From: Couchioplanes azureus
GTDB taxonomy: Bacteria; Actinomycetota; Actinomycetes; Mycobacteriales; Micromonosporaceae
Length of the DNA stretch: 64,000 nt
Assembly (NCBI RefSeq): GCF_014648355.1
Contig: NZ_BMQY01000009.1
Span: 186,001-250,000 of the forward strand
Reading direction: 5' to 3'
The notes under the pieces are model-generated. The model was not told the origin of the DNA. It ran no database searches and was given only the letters and a program-made list of their open reading frames with translations. The translations under genes were made by a program, and so were the position numbers. Within the stretch, counting starts at the first letter, position 1. Every line of letters starts with the position of its first letter. This document shows positions 39,790 through 49,866 of the stretch, in pieces.

Positions 39790-40838
39790 CCCTGGAGCCG
39801 ACCCTCGCGGCCATCCGGCCCGCCGACGAGCCCGCCATGGCGGCCGCCCGTGAGCTGCAGTCCCGGCTGACCAAGCCGGCCGGTTCCCTGGGCGCGCTCG
39901 AGGAGCTGTCCGTACGCCTGTCCGGCCTCGCCGGCACCTGCCCGCCGCCGATGCCGGAGCCCGCGGCCATCGCGGTCTTCGCCGGGGACCACGGGGTGCA
40001 CGCCCAAGGCGTCACCCCCTGGCCGCAGGAGGTCACGGCGCAGATGGTGGCCAACTTCGTCGGCGGGGGAGCGGTGATCAACGCGTTCGCACGGCAGGTC
40101 GGCGCCTCGCTCATGGTGGTCGACGTCGGCGTGGCCGTACCGCTGCACGGCGGCGACAACCTGCTGGACGCCAACGTGCGCCGGGGCACCCGCGACCTGG
40201 CCGTCACGGCGGCCATGACGTCCGACGAGGCGCGGGCCGCGCTGGAGGCCGGGATCTCGGTCGCCGGGGCGCTGGTCGACGGCGGGGCGCGGTGCCTGCT
40301 CACCGGCGACATGGGCATCGCCAACACCACCCCCGCGGCGGCCCTGATCGCGGCCTTCACCGGCGCCGATCCCGCCGCGGTCACCGGCCGGGGCACGGGG
40401 ATCGACGACGACACGTACGCCCGCAAGGTCGACGTGGTCGCCCGGGCCCTGGCGCTGCACCGCCCGGACCCGGGCCGTCCGCTCGAAACGCTGGCCGCCG
40501 TCGGCGGCCTGGAGCACGCCGCCCTGGCCGGTTTCCTCCTCGGCGCCGCCGCCCGCCGCGTCCCCGTGCTGGTCGACGGCGTCATCGCGGCCTCGGCGGC
40601 CGTGGTCGCGGCGGCGTTCGCGCCGGACGCCGTCGCGGCGATGGTCGCCGGACACCGCTCCGCCGAGCCGGGCGCGACCGTGGCGCTCGCCCACCTCGGC
40701 CTGACCCCGCTCCTCGATCTGGGCATGCGGCTCGGCGAGGGCTCCGGCGCCGCCTTGTCGCTGCCGCTGGTCGCGGGCGCCGTGCGGGTGCTGCGCGAGG
40801 TCGCCACCTTCGACTCGGCGGGGGTCTCGGAGAAGTGA
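39786..40838 (+). CDS. cobT: Nicotinate-nucleotide--dimethylbenzimidazole phosphoribosyltransferase
   Basis: This 350-residue enzyme activates the lower ligand of cobalamin. Landmarks are LTKPAGSLGALEEL near residue 30, FAGDHGVHAQGVTPWPQEVT near 65, GDMGIANTTPAAALIAA near 178, and GEGSGAALSLPLV near the end with the catalytic glutamate. GTG start within the cobC stop and GTGA overlap into the next gene place it in the middle of a tightly coupled cobC-cobT-cysG operon. Confidence 0.96.
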   Translation: MTLEPTLAAIRPADEPAMAAARELQSRLTKPAGSLGALEELSVRLSGLAGTCPPPMPEPAAIAVFAGDHGVHAQGVTPWPQEVTAQMVANFVGGGAVINAFARQVGASLMVVDVGVAVPLHGGDNLLDANVRRGTRDLAVTAAMTSDEARAALEAGISVAGALVDGGARCLLTGDMGIANTTPAAALIAAFTGADPAAVTGRGTGIDDDTYARKVDVVARALALHRPDPGRPLETLAAVGGLEHAALAGFLLGAAARRVPVLVDGVIAASAAVVAAAFAPDAVAAMVAGHRSAEPGATVALAHLGLTPLLDLGMRLGEGSGAALSLPLVAGAVRVLREVATFDSAGVSEK

Positions 40839-42028
40839 GCCTCTACCCGCTGGCATTGCGGCTCGAGGGCCGCCAGGTGCTCGTCGTGGGCGGCGGAGCG
40901 GTGGCGACCCGCCGCGTTCCGGCCCTGCTGGATGCCGGCGCCCGGGTCCGGGTCGTGTCGCCGGTGCTCACCCCGGCGCTGCGCGCGCATCTGGACGCCG
41001 GGCGGCTGACCTGGCGCGAGGGCCGCTTCGCGCCGTCCGACCTGGACGGCGCCTGGCTGGTCCAGGTGGCGGTGGACGACCCCGCGGCGGCGGCACAGGT
41101 CAGCGTCGCGGCGGAGGAGCGCCGGATCTTCTGCGTACGCGCGGACGACCGCGACGCCGCCACGGCCTGGACCCCGGCGGTGACCCGGCAGGGACAGATC
41201 ACCGTCGCGGTGACCGACGGCGGCGACCGCCGCAACGCGATGGCGCTGCGCGACCTCGTCGCCGCCGCGCTGGAGAACAACGAGCTGGTCGCCCGGCGCG
41301 ACCAGCCCGGCCAGGTCTTCCTGGTCGGCAGCGGCCCCGGCGACCCGGAGCTGATCACGGTCAAGGGCCGCCGGCTGCTCAACCGCGCCGACGTCGTGGT
41401 GGCGGACCGGCTGGTGCCCGGCATGCTCCTCGACGAGCTGCGTCCCGAAGTCGAGCTGGTCGACGCCGCCAAGATCCCGTACGGGCCCTCGGTGGCCCAG
41501 GAGGAGATCAACCGGGTCCTGGTGGAGCGGGCGTTGGACGGCAAGGTCGTGGTGCGGCTCAAGGGCGGCGACCCGTTCGTCTTCGGCCGCGGCGGCGAGG
41601 AGGCGCTGGCGTGCGCCAAGGCGGGCGTACCCGTGACGGTGGTGCCCGGGGTGACCAGCTCGATCGCCGCGCCCGCGCTGGCCGGCATACCGGTCACCCA
41701 CCGCGGGGTGGCGCACGAGTTCACGGTCGTGTCGGGGCACGTCCCGCCGGACAGCGACCAGTCGCTGGTGGACTGGGCGGCGCTGGCCCGGCTGCGCGGC
41801 ACGCTGGTGATTCTCATGGGTCTCAAGAACCTGCCGCGGATCGCCGAGCGGCTGCTCGCCGAGGGACGCCCGGGCGACACCCCGGCGGCCGTCGTCCAGG
41901 AGGGTTCGACGAGCGGGCAGCGGGTGCTGCGGAGCACCCTGGGCGAGGTCGCGGCGGCGACCGCCGCGGCGGGGCTGCGCCCGCCGGCCGTGGTGGTGAT
42001 CGGCGAGGTCGTTCCCGTGCTGGGATAG
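40835..42028 (+). CDS. cysG: Siroheme synthase-like precorrin-2 dehydrogenase / uroporphyrinogen-III methyltransferase fusion
   Basis: This 397-residue protein joins a Rossmann domain (residues 8-145, VLVVGGGAVATRRVPAL) to an SAM-dependent methyltransferase (about 155-397; FLVGSGPGDPELIT, VVRLKGGDPFVFGRGGEEA, VVPGVTSSIAAPALAGIP). It should make precorrin-2 for cobalamin and possibly siroheme. It is shorter than E. coli CysG because the middle ferrochelatase/dimerisation region is reduced. GTG start overlaps cobT by four bases. Confidence 0.92.
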   Translation: MSLYPLALRLEGRQVLVVGGGAVATRRVPALLDAGARVRVVSPVLTPALRAHLDAGRLTWREGRFAPSDLDGAWLVQVAVDDPAAAAQVSVAAEERRIFCVRADDRDAATAWTPAVTRQGQITVAVTDGGDRRNAMALRDLVAAALENNELVARRDQPGQVFLVGSGPGDPELITVKGRRLLNRADVVVADRLVPGMLLDELRPEVELVDAAKIPYGPSVAQEEINRVLVERALDGKVVVRLKGGDPFVFGRGGEEALACAKAGVPVTVVPGVTSSIAAPALAGIPVTHRGVAHEFTVVSGHVPPDSDQSLVDWAALARLRGTLVILMGLKNLPRIAERLLAEGRPGDTPAAVVQEGSTSGQRVLRSTLGEVAAATAAAGLRPPAVVVIGEVVPVLG

Positions 42029-42056
42029 TCACCGTACGGGTGGGTAATCCACGCCC

Positions 42057-42431
42057 ATGAGTGAGCGACCGCAGATGACCGTTGCCGGGGTCGTCCTCGA
42101 CTCCCCGGACGCGCAGGAGCTTGCGGCGTTCTACCAGCGCCTGCTGGGCTGGAGCGTCGTGCAGGACGAGCCGGGCTGGGTGAAGCTGGGCGCGCCGGGC
42201 GGCGGTCCGGGGCTGTCCTTCCAGACCGAGCCCGCCTACGTGCGCCCGGTCTGGCCGGCCGGCCCCGGGGACCCGCAGATGAGCGTCCACCTCGACATCC
42301 ACGTGGACGATCTCGACGCGGCCTGTGCGCACGCCGAGAAGGCCGGGGCCACCCAGGCCGGCTACCAGCCGCAGGAGGACGTCCGGGTCTACCTCGACCC
42401 GGCCGGCCATCCCTTCTGCCTATTCCGGTGA
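42057..42431 (+). CDS. VOC family (glyoxalase/dioxygenase-like) protein
   Basis: This 124-residue protein is a single VOC unit pair: VAGVVLDSPDAQELAAFYQRLLGW at the start and DLDAACAHAEKAGA with YLDPAGHPFCLFR at the end. Such proteins include bleomycin-resistance-like and glyoxalase-like members; the substrate is unknown. Its last 12 bases overlap the end of otsA on the other strand. Confidence 0.88.
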   Translation: MSERPQMTVAGVVLDSPDAQELAAFYQRLLGWSVVQDEPGWVKLGAPGGGPGLSFQTEPAYVRPVWPAGPGDPQMSVHLDIHVDDLDAACAHAEKAGATQAGYQPQEDVRVYLDPAGHPFCLFR

Positions 42432-43862
42432 GCCGTCCGCATCGGCGCCGTCCGCCTCGGTGACCTCGTCGACCGTCTCGGTGACGCCCAGCTCGGCGAG
42501 GAAGGAACGGGCCCACTCGGCGACGTCGTGGGTGCGCAGGTGCCGCTGCATGACCCGCATGCGGCGCTTGAGCTCGGCCGGTTCGGCGCCCGCGGCCCGC
42601 AGCAACGCGTCCTTGACGCCGTCCGGGTCGTGCGGGTTGCACAGGAACGCCTGGCGCAGCTCGGTCGCCGCGCCGGCGAACTCGCTGAGCACCAGCGCGC
42701 CGCCGCGGTCCGAGCGGCAGGCGACGTACTCCTTGGCGACGAGGTTCATGCCGTCGCGCAGGGGCGTGACCATCATGACGTCCGCCGCCACGTACAAGGC
42801 GGCCAGCTCCTGCCGGCTGTACGACTGGTGCAGGTAGTGCACGGCCGGCATGCCGACCTTGCCGAACTCGCCGTTGATCCGCCCGACCTCGCGCTCCACC
42901 TTCACCCGCAGCGCCTGGTAGTGCTCGACGCGTTCCCGGCTCGGGGTTGCCACCTGCACCATCACCGCGTCGGGCACGTTGAGCTTGCCGTCGGCGAGCA
43001 GCTCGCGGAACGCCTTGAGCCGCAGCTCGATGCCCTTGGTGTAGTCCAGCCGGTCGACGCCCAGGATGATCGTCTCCGGGTCGCCCAGCTCGGCGCGGAT
43101 CTCCTTGGCCCGGGCCTGCACCTTCGGGTCGGCGGCCATGCGCTCCATGTCCGCGGTGTCGATGCTGATCGGGAAGGCGCCCGCCTTGACCTTGCGGCCG
43201 TCGACCTGGATCGACTGGCCCTCGTAGCGCAGGCCGAGCAGGTGCCGGGCGAGCCGGACGAAGTTCTGCGCGGCCAGCCGCTGCTGGAAGCCGACCAGGT
43301 CGGCGCCGAGCAGGCCGCGCAGGATCTCGGCGCGGAACGGCATCTGCATGAACAGCTCGATGGGCGGGAACGGGATGTGCAGGAAGAAGCCGATCCGCAG
43401 GTCCGGGCGCATCTCCCGGAGCATCGCCGGCACCAGCTGGAGCTGGTAGTCCTGCACCCAGACGGTCGCGCCCTGCGCCGCGACGTCCGCCGCGGCCTGG
43501 GCGAAACGCTGGTTGACCGTCCGGTACGCCTCGCGCCAGCGCCGTTTGTAGACGGGCGTCTCGACGGCGTCGTGGTAGAGCGGCCAGATCGTCGCGTTCG
43601 ACTGGCCCTCGTAGTAGCGCTCGAGCTCTTCGGCGCTGAGCGGAACGGGATGGATGTGGATGCCTTCGAGCTCGAACGGCTCCGGCGCCTCGCCGTCGCC
43701 ACCGGCCCACCCGATCCAGGTGCCCCGGTGCTGGACGAGCACCGGATGCAGGGCGGTCACGAGGCCGCCCGGGCTCGGGCGCCACTGCCGCTCGCCGTCG
43801 ACGATGACCTCGTCCACGGGCAGGCGGTTGGCGACTACGACGAAGGAACTTCGTTCGGCCAC
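42420..43862 (-). CDS. otsA: Alpha,alpha-trehalose-phosphate synthase
   Basis: This 480-residue GT20 enzyme makes trehalose 6-phosphate from UDP-glucose (or ADP/GDP-glucose) and glucose 6-phosphate. Visible sites include the N-terminal ANRLPV and SPGGLVTAL motifs, VWVQDYQLQLVPAMLRE, GFFLHIPFPP, VDRLDYTKGIELRLKAF and TPLRDGMNLVAKEYVAC. GTG start with GGAGG site. No otsB lies nearby. It has a role in osmotic and desiccation protection. Confidence 0.95.
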   Translation of the reverse strand: MAERSSFVVVANRLPVDEVIVDGERQWRPSPGGLVTALHPVLVQHRGTWIGWAGGDGEAPEPFELEGIHIHPVPLSAEELERYYEGQSNATIWPLYHDAVETPVYKRRWREAYRTVNQRFAQAAADVAAQGATVWVQDYQLQLVPAMLREMRPDLRIGFFLHIPFPPIELFMQMPFRAEILRGLLGADLVGFQQRLAAQNFVRLARHLLGLRYEGQSIQVDGRKVKAGAFPISIDTADMERMAADPKVQARAKEIRAELGDPETIILGVDRLDYTKGIELRLKAFRELLADGKLNVPDAVMVQVATPSRERVEHYQALRVKVEREVGRINGEFGKVGMPAVHYLHQSYSRQELAALYVAADVMMVTPLRDGMNLVAKEYVACRSDRGGALVLSEFAGAATELRQAFLCNPHDPDGVKDALLRAAGAEPAELKRRMRVMQRHLRTHDVAEWARSFLAELGVTETVDEVTEADGADADGSPE

Positions 43863-43991
43863 GCTGAGTGCACCTCCGGGTCGTTCTGGTTCCCCGCCCC
43901 TGAGCCTACTGTGCGTAAGCGCGCGGGGCGCGTTGAGACATCTTCCGGCCGTGCGGCGCCGTGTCTGGAAAGCGGATGCCATCCTTGGCCG

Positions 43992-44534
43992 GTGAGCCTG
44001 CCCGCTGATCTTCCCCCGCCACGACGACCACTGTTCCTTCCTGTGGTCATCGCCACGATCTTCCTGAGCGTCATCGGGATGTCGGCGGGCTTCGTCCTGG
44101 GCACCCGCCACGAGGCGGTCCCCGTCGCCGAGCGCTCGGACGCCCCAGGCACCCCGGATACCCAGGTGAGCACCGACAAACGGACCGAGTGCCCGGAGCA
44201 GATGCAGGAGACCGCCGAGCGACGCGGCATCACCGGCACGTTGCACCAGGTCCTGCGCGTGCGAACCACGGACTTGGCGTCGGACACGGGGACGGAGACG
44301 ACGGTCTGGATCTGCGAGACCCCCGACGGCGCGCTGGTCTACCAGGCGAACCGGGGCGACGAGGAGTCCGAGTGGATCGAGGGGAAGACGGCGCTCTTCC
44401 TGACCCGGGTGACCAGCGAGGGTGACACGTACGTCGCCACCGCCGACGACGGCAACAAGTTCTTCGTCAACATGAGCGAGCTGCGGATCAAGACGAAGAA
44501 GGGCGAGGAGCGCCACGACGTCGAGGTCGAGTGA
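43992..44534 (+). CDS. Membrane-anchored hypothetical protein upstream of ettA
   Basis: This 180-residue protein from a GTG has one N-terminal helix (about 13-35, LFLPVVIATIFLSVIGMSAGFVLG) and an extracytoplasmic domain with two cysteines (TECPEQM and VWICETP) and acidic beta strands. No family is recognised. It is 120 bases from ettA in the same direction but is probably separate. Confidence 0.75.
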   Translation: MSLPADLPPPRRPLFLPVVIATIFLSVIGMSAGFVLGTRHEAVPVAERSDAPGTPDTQVSTDKRTECPEQMQETAERRGITGTLHQVLRVRTTDLASDTGTETTVWICETPDGALVYQANRGDEESEWIEGKTALFLTRVTSEGDTYVATADDGNKFFVNMSELRIKTKKGEERHDVEVE

Positions 44535-44654
44535 GCCGGCGGCGGGAATCCGCGCGGGCCGGGCGGGGTTGTCGTCAGTGGCCGGGGAGCGACCTGGAAA
44601 GATTGTGCTCTCGTTCCGGCACCGGAAACCACGATCACGGAGGTAGGCCGCACC

Positions 44655-46323
<1,669 letters not shown>

Positions 46324-46331
<8 letters not shown>

Positions 46332-46740
46332 GAGGTTCACTTACGACGCAGCCGTGCGTTGGTCCGACATGGACGCGTACGGCCACGTCAACAACGCGCG
46401 CTTCCTCACCCTGTACGAGGAGGCGCGCGTTGCCATGTTCTTCGTCGGCGCGCGGGCGCAGGGACTCACCTCGTTCGAGGACGGCATCGTGATCTCCCGG
46501 CACGAGATCGACTACCTGCGCCCGGTGGACTACGGCGACTCCGTCCGCATCGAGCTGTGGGTCTCCGAGCTGCGGGTGGCGGCCTTCACCGTCTCCTACG
46601 AGCTCTTCGACGGCGACGTGCTCGCGAGCCGGGCCCGGTCGGTGTGCGTGCCGTACAACCTGGCGGAGGGTTTCCCCCGCCGGCTGACGGCGGAGGAGCG
46701 GGCCTTCCTCGAGCCCTACCGGGAAGTGTCGGCGGCGTGA
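46324..46740 (+). CDS. Acyl-CoA thioesterase (4HBT hotdog fold)
   Basis: This 138-residue hotdog protein has the YbgC/FadM-type core: VRWSDMDAYGHVNNARFLTLYEEAR with the catalytic aspartate, then RPVDYGDSVRIELWV. The GTG start overlaps the ettA end, and the stop overlaps the next gene by four bases. The ettA-thioesterase order is also seen in mycobacteria (Rv2477c-Rv2475c region). The physiological acyl-CoA is unknown. Confidence 0.92.
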
Positions 46741-47399
46741 CCGGGCACGGCATCACCGGAGTTCCGGACGCCGGGGCGTTCCTCGCCCGGCTGACCCGCC
46801 TCGACCGCACGGTCGCCGTGCGGCTGCGGTCGAGCCGCTCCGGGCGTACGGCGCTGTGGGCCCGGCTGCCGTGGGGCGTCCTGGTCACCCGCGAGGTGGC
46901 CGGGCCCGGGCCGGGCGACGCGACGGTGTCCGCGGACGCGTTGCTGTCCACATTGGCCGCCGGTGGCGAGGAGCTGCCGCCGCGCCGGGACGCGGACTGG
47001 CGCTGGCCGCTGCCGCCGGCCCGGGTGCGGGTCGTCGAGTCGGTCGCCACCGCGGAGCTCAGCCGCCTGGCGACCGCGGCGGCCGGCACTCTGCGTGAGG
47101 TCACCTCGGGCGGGCTGAGTGGTCGCGCGGTGGGGCAGCGAGCCGTGCGTGACGCCCTCCTGGATCACGTCGCGTTGGTCGTCACTCCGGCCGACGGTGG
47201 CTCGGTGACGGTGCCGCAGCGTCTCGTTCAGGCGGTCTCCCGGATGGGTTTCCTCGGACCGGCCGACATGGACGGTCCGGGAGCGCGCGTGTGCACAGCG
47301 GGACGATGGGTGGGTCTTTCGGCACCATATGGAGTTGCGTGGCTACAGCCCGTCCAAGAATTGACTGTTATGTCTATAGGGGGTCACCCGAAAGGGTGA
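46737..47399 (+). CDS. Conserved hypothetical protein of the ettA operon
   Basis: This 220-residue protein from a GTGA overlap has no membrane segment. Its middle (AELSRLATAAAGTLREVTSG) and C-terminal half (VPQRLVQAVSRMGFLGP) look conserved, but I recognise no family. The last 20 codons are markedly AT-richer than the rest, which suggests a promoter or regulatory signal overlapping the gene end. Confidence 0.78.
   Translation: MTGHGITGVPDAGAFLARLTRLDRTVAVRLRSSRSGRTALWARLPWGVLVTREVAGPGPGDATVSADALLSTLAAGGEELPPRRDADWRWPLPPARVRVVESVATAELSRLATAAAGTLREVTSGGLSGRAVGQRAVRDALLDHVALVVTPADGGSVTVPQRLVQAVSRMGFLGPADMDGPGARVCTAGRWVGLSAPYGVAWLQPVQELTVMSIGGHPKG
47384..47399 (+). terminator. Short GNRA-loop hairpin at the operon end
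   Basis: TCACCC pairs with GGGTGA around a GAAA tetraloop, and the TGA stop codon of the preceding gene is the 3' end of the stem. It is short for a terminator and might be an RNA stability element. Confidence 0.4.
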
Positions 47400-47528
47400 T
47401 GCTGCATCGGTTGTCCGGTCGCGCCCTCCCTTTGAGGGGATGACCTCCGCGACCTGTACGGGTACCGTCGCCCCCGGGCCACCCGCCACGTCCGGCGGCT
47501 GACCTGCTGGGGAGTGAGGTGCACAACG

Positions 47529-48110
47529 ATGCCGTGGTGGTCATGGCGTCCCGGATCGTCCGGAGACAACGAGCGCGAGAGCGGCGAGGTCGCCGTGCAG
47601 AGCACTGTCCGTGTCGGAGTACCGGCACAGCGTGAGCCCGAGCGCTCGGCGATGTCCTCCGCCGATCTGTCCACGATCGATGAGCCCGAGCAGGTCGCCC
47701 CGGTCGACCTGACCCGGATCGGCAAAGCCCTGGACCTGCTCGACATCCGGTTCCTCGCCGACGGCGGCGGCAGCCTGCTGGCGATGTGGGAGCGGCACGC
47801 GGTGCTGTTCACCCTGGAGGGGCCGGACGACGAGATCCTCGTGATGCGGGCCCGTCCGCACGCGACCGTCCCGCCCGACTGGGCCGACCGCGCCTACCGC
47901 GTGGTCAACGAGTGGAACCACACGCGACGCTTCTGCAAGGCGTACGTCGGCGACCCCACCGAGCGTGGCCAGCTGCCGATCTACGCGGAGCTGCAGGTGC
48001 CGCTGGCCTCCGGCGCCCACGACGCCCTCCTGGTCGAGATGATCGACTGCGGCGCCGCGGTGGCCACCTCCTTCGTCGACTGGCTGCACGACGAAGGTGC
48101 TCTGTTGTAG
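47529..48110 (+). CDS. YbjN domain-containing protein
   Basis: This 193-residue protein has an N-terminal disordered part (about 1-55) and a YbjN fold (type III secretion chaperone-like, about 60-190) with ALDLLDIRFLADGGGSLLAMW and YRVVNEWNHTRRFCKAY. YbjN proteins influence motility, stress and metabolism in other bacteria, without a defined biochemical role. I chose the ATG at 47529 (GAGG nine bases before); a GTG at 47514 is possible. It ends at a strong terminator. Confidence 0.85.
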   Translation: MPWWSWRPGSSGDNERESGEVAVQSTVRVGVPAQREPERSAMSSADLSTIDEPEQVAPVDLTRIGKALDLLDIRFLADGGGSLLAMWERHAVLFTLEGPDDEILVMRARPHATVPPDWADRAYRVVNEWNHTRRFCKAYVGDPTERGQLPIYAELQVPLASGAHDALLVEMIDCGAAVATSFVDWLHDEGALL

Positions 48111-48122
48111 TTCGTCACATGG

Positions 48123-48152
48123 AAAAGGCCGGGCCCGCAGGCCCGGCCTTTC
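48123..48152. terminator. Bidirectional terminator
   Basis: A 12-bp stem pairs AAAGGCCGGGCC (48124-48135) with its complement (48140-48151), with a CGCA loop and flanking A and T runs. It lies between the convergent YbjN and beta-propeller genes. Confidence 0.9.
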
Positions 48153-48160
48153 GCGTGCGC

Positions 48161-49420
48161 TCAGGCGAGGGGGAACATGCCGATGCGGCCGTGGTACTCC
48201 TTGCCGAGCTGGTCGGTGTCCCAGCCGACGATCAGTCCCTCGGGCACCGCGCGGAACGCCCGGACGCCGACGTTGCGCTTGAGCGTGGGGTTCCAGGGCA
48301 TTGCGCGGCCGGTCGTCGGGTGGAGTGCGCCGATTCCCACCCGGGCCACCGCGCCCGGGCCGGGGCCCTTCGCGTCGCTGCCGTACGGGTTGTCCAGGTA
48401 GCGCTGGTGGCCGCCGACGTACACGGCGCTGCCGGTCACCGCGACCGCGTAGAGCGAGTCGCCGCCGGTGCGCTGGACCCAGGTCGGGTTGTGGCGGCCG
48501 CCGCCGGCGGTCTCGAAGCGGGCGGCCGAGTCGCAGAGCTTGGTGGGGGACGAGGCGCGGCCGGTCGACACGACGACGAACCAGCGGCCGTCGGGCGAGA
48601 ACTTGACCTGCCGCAGGTAGGTGTCGAAGCCCGCCATGCACTGCGGCTTGTACGCGTCGGTGTACCAGCTCAGCAGGGCCGCCGCGGGACCCGTGGTGTC
48701 GAACATGGCGATCTGCGTGCGGTCGGCGGTGCCGACCTTGAGCAGCGCGCCGATGATGACCAGGCGCCGGCCGTCGGGGGAGAGGTCGAGGTGCTCCACC
48801 CGGGTGCGGCTCAGCCCGGGCGCGGACAGCCTGGCGTCGAAGCCGGCGTCGACCGCCCCGGAGCTGGTGTGCACCCGCGCCAGGCCGACCCGCTTCACGC
48901 CGTTGACCGCGGAGAACGTGCCGCCGAGGTACAGCCGGCTGCCGTGCGCGGCCAGGACCCGGACGTCACCCCAGTTGATCTGCGCCGCGAAGCCGGGTAG
49001 CCGGGCGCCGTCGCCGAGCGACACCCGGGCGAGGCCGCGCTGGGCCGCCTTGTTCACGGTCTTGAAGGCGCCGCCGAGGTAGACGCTGTTGTCGGCGCCG
49101 GGCGCCAGGGCGTAGACCGCCGCGTCCACCTCGGGGGCGAACGGGCGGATGACGCCGTCGCGGAGCCCGTACGCGAAGATGTTCCTGCGGTCGAAGGTGA
49201 CCTTGCGGGCGCTGTCCTGGACCTTGGTGAAGCTGCCGCCGACCACCACCGTGTCACCGACCACGGCGAGGGCCCATACCGTGCCGTCGAGCACGTGGGG
49301 GGTGTGGTCGACCGGATTCGCGGACACCACCGCGGGGTGGGCGAGGTCCGCCGCCGCGGGCGTCGCGCCCAGCAGGGCGGCGCAGGACAGCGCGGCAGCG
49401 GCGAACAGGCGGCGTCGCAT
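48161..49420 (-). CDS. Secreted beta-propeller-like protein
   Basis: This 419-residue protein has a signal peptide (MRRRLFAAAALSCAALLG, cleavage near AAA at residue 25) and then repeated blade-like units (VWALAVVGDTVVVGGSFTKV; VYALAPGADNSVYLGGAFKTV; VRVLAAHGSRLYLGGTFSAV; LYAVAVTGSAVYVGG). The repeats resemble delta-60/PKD-associated propeller repeats seen in secreted actinobacterial proteins. Function is unknown. It is single and ends against the shared terminator. Confidence 0.85.
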   Translation of the reverse strand: MRRRLFAAAALSCAALLGATPAAADLAHPAVVSANPVDHTPHVLDGTVWALAVVGDTVVVGGSFTKVQDSARKVTFDRRNIFAYGLRDGVIRPFAPEVDAAVYALAPGADNSVYLGGAFKTVNKAAQRGLARVSLGDGARLPGFAAQINWGDVRVLAAHGSRLYLGGTFSAVNGVKRVGLARVHTSSGAVDAGFDARLSAPGLSRTRVEHLDLSPDGRRLVIIGALLKVGTADRTQIAMFDTTGPAAALLSWYTDAYKPQCMAGFDTYLRQVKFSPDGRWFVVVSTGRASSPTKLCDSAARFETAGGGRHNPTWVQRTGGDSLYAVAVTGSAVYVGGHQRYLDNPYGSDAKGPGPGAVARVGIGALHPTTGRAMPWNPTLKRNVGVRAFRAVPEGLIVGWDTDQLGKEYHGRIGMFPLA

Positions 49421-49458
49421 CGGTGGCAGCTCCTGGGATCGGGACGCGGTCACCCCGA

Positions 49459-49866
49459 TCAACGAGCGGCCGGGCCCCCAGGATGCGCGTCCGCCGTGTT
49501 GACCATGAAGTACGCGGCGCGCTCGAGATAGTCCCAGAGCGTGGTGTGCTGCGGCTCGGGCAGTTCGAGCGAGTCCACGGCGTCGCGCATGTGCCGCAGC
49601 CACGCGTCGCGTTCCTCGGCGCCGACCCGGAACGGCGCGTGCCGCATCCGCAGGCGCGGGTGGCCGCGGCTGGCCGAATACGTGGAGGGACCGCCCCAGT
49701 ACTGCATCAGGAACAACGTCAGCCGCTCGGCGGCCGGTCCGAGGTCCTCCTCCGGATACATCGGGCGCAGCACGGGGTCCTCGGCGACACCCTCGTAGAA
49801 CCGGTCCACGAGCTTGCGGAAGGTGGGCTCGCCGCCGACCGTCTCGAAGAAGCTGACCTCGCTCAC
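49459..49866 (-). CDS. glbO: Group II truncated hemoglobin (GlbO)
   Basis: This 135-residue globin has the trHb2 pattern: FYEGVAEDPVLRPMYPEEDL, LFLMQYWGGPSTYS with Tyr in the distal pocket, RMRHAPFRVG with the proximal histidine, and W in TTLWDYLERAAYFMVN. It probably binds oxygen or detoxifies NO and peroxides. GTG start overlaps the MFS stop by four bases. Rv2470 occupies the equivalent place in mycobacteria. Confidence 0.95.
   Translation of the reverse strand: MSEVSFFETVGGEPTFRKLVDRFYEGVAEDPVLRPMYPEEDLGPAAERLTLFLMQYWGGPSTYSASRGHPRLRMRHAPFRVGAEERDAWLRHMRDAVDSLELPEPQHTTLWDYLERAAYFMVNTADAHPGGPAAR

Noticed and set aside
44565..44600. TTGTCGTCAGTGG upstream of ettA as a RecA-NDp promoter
   Set aside because: The TTGTCRGTG core is broken by extra bases and no TANNNT box lies at the required distance.
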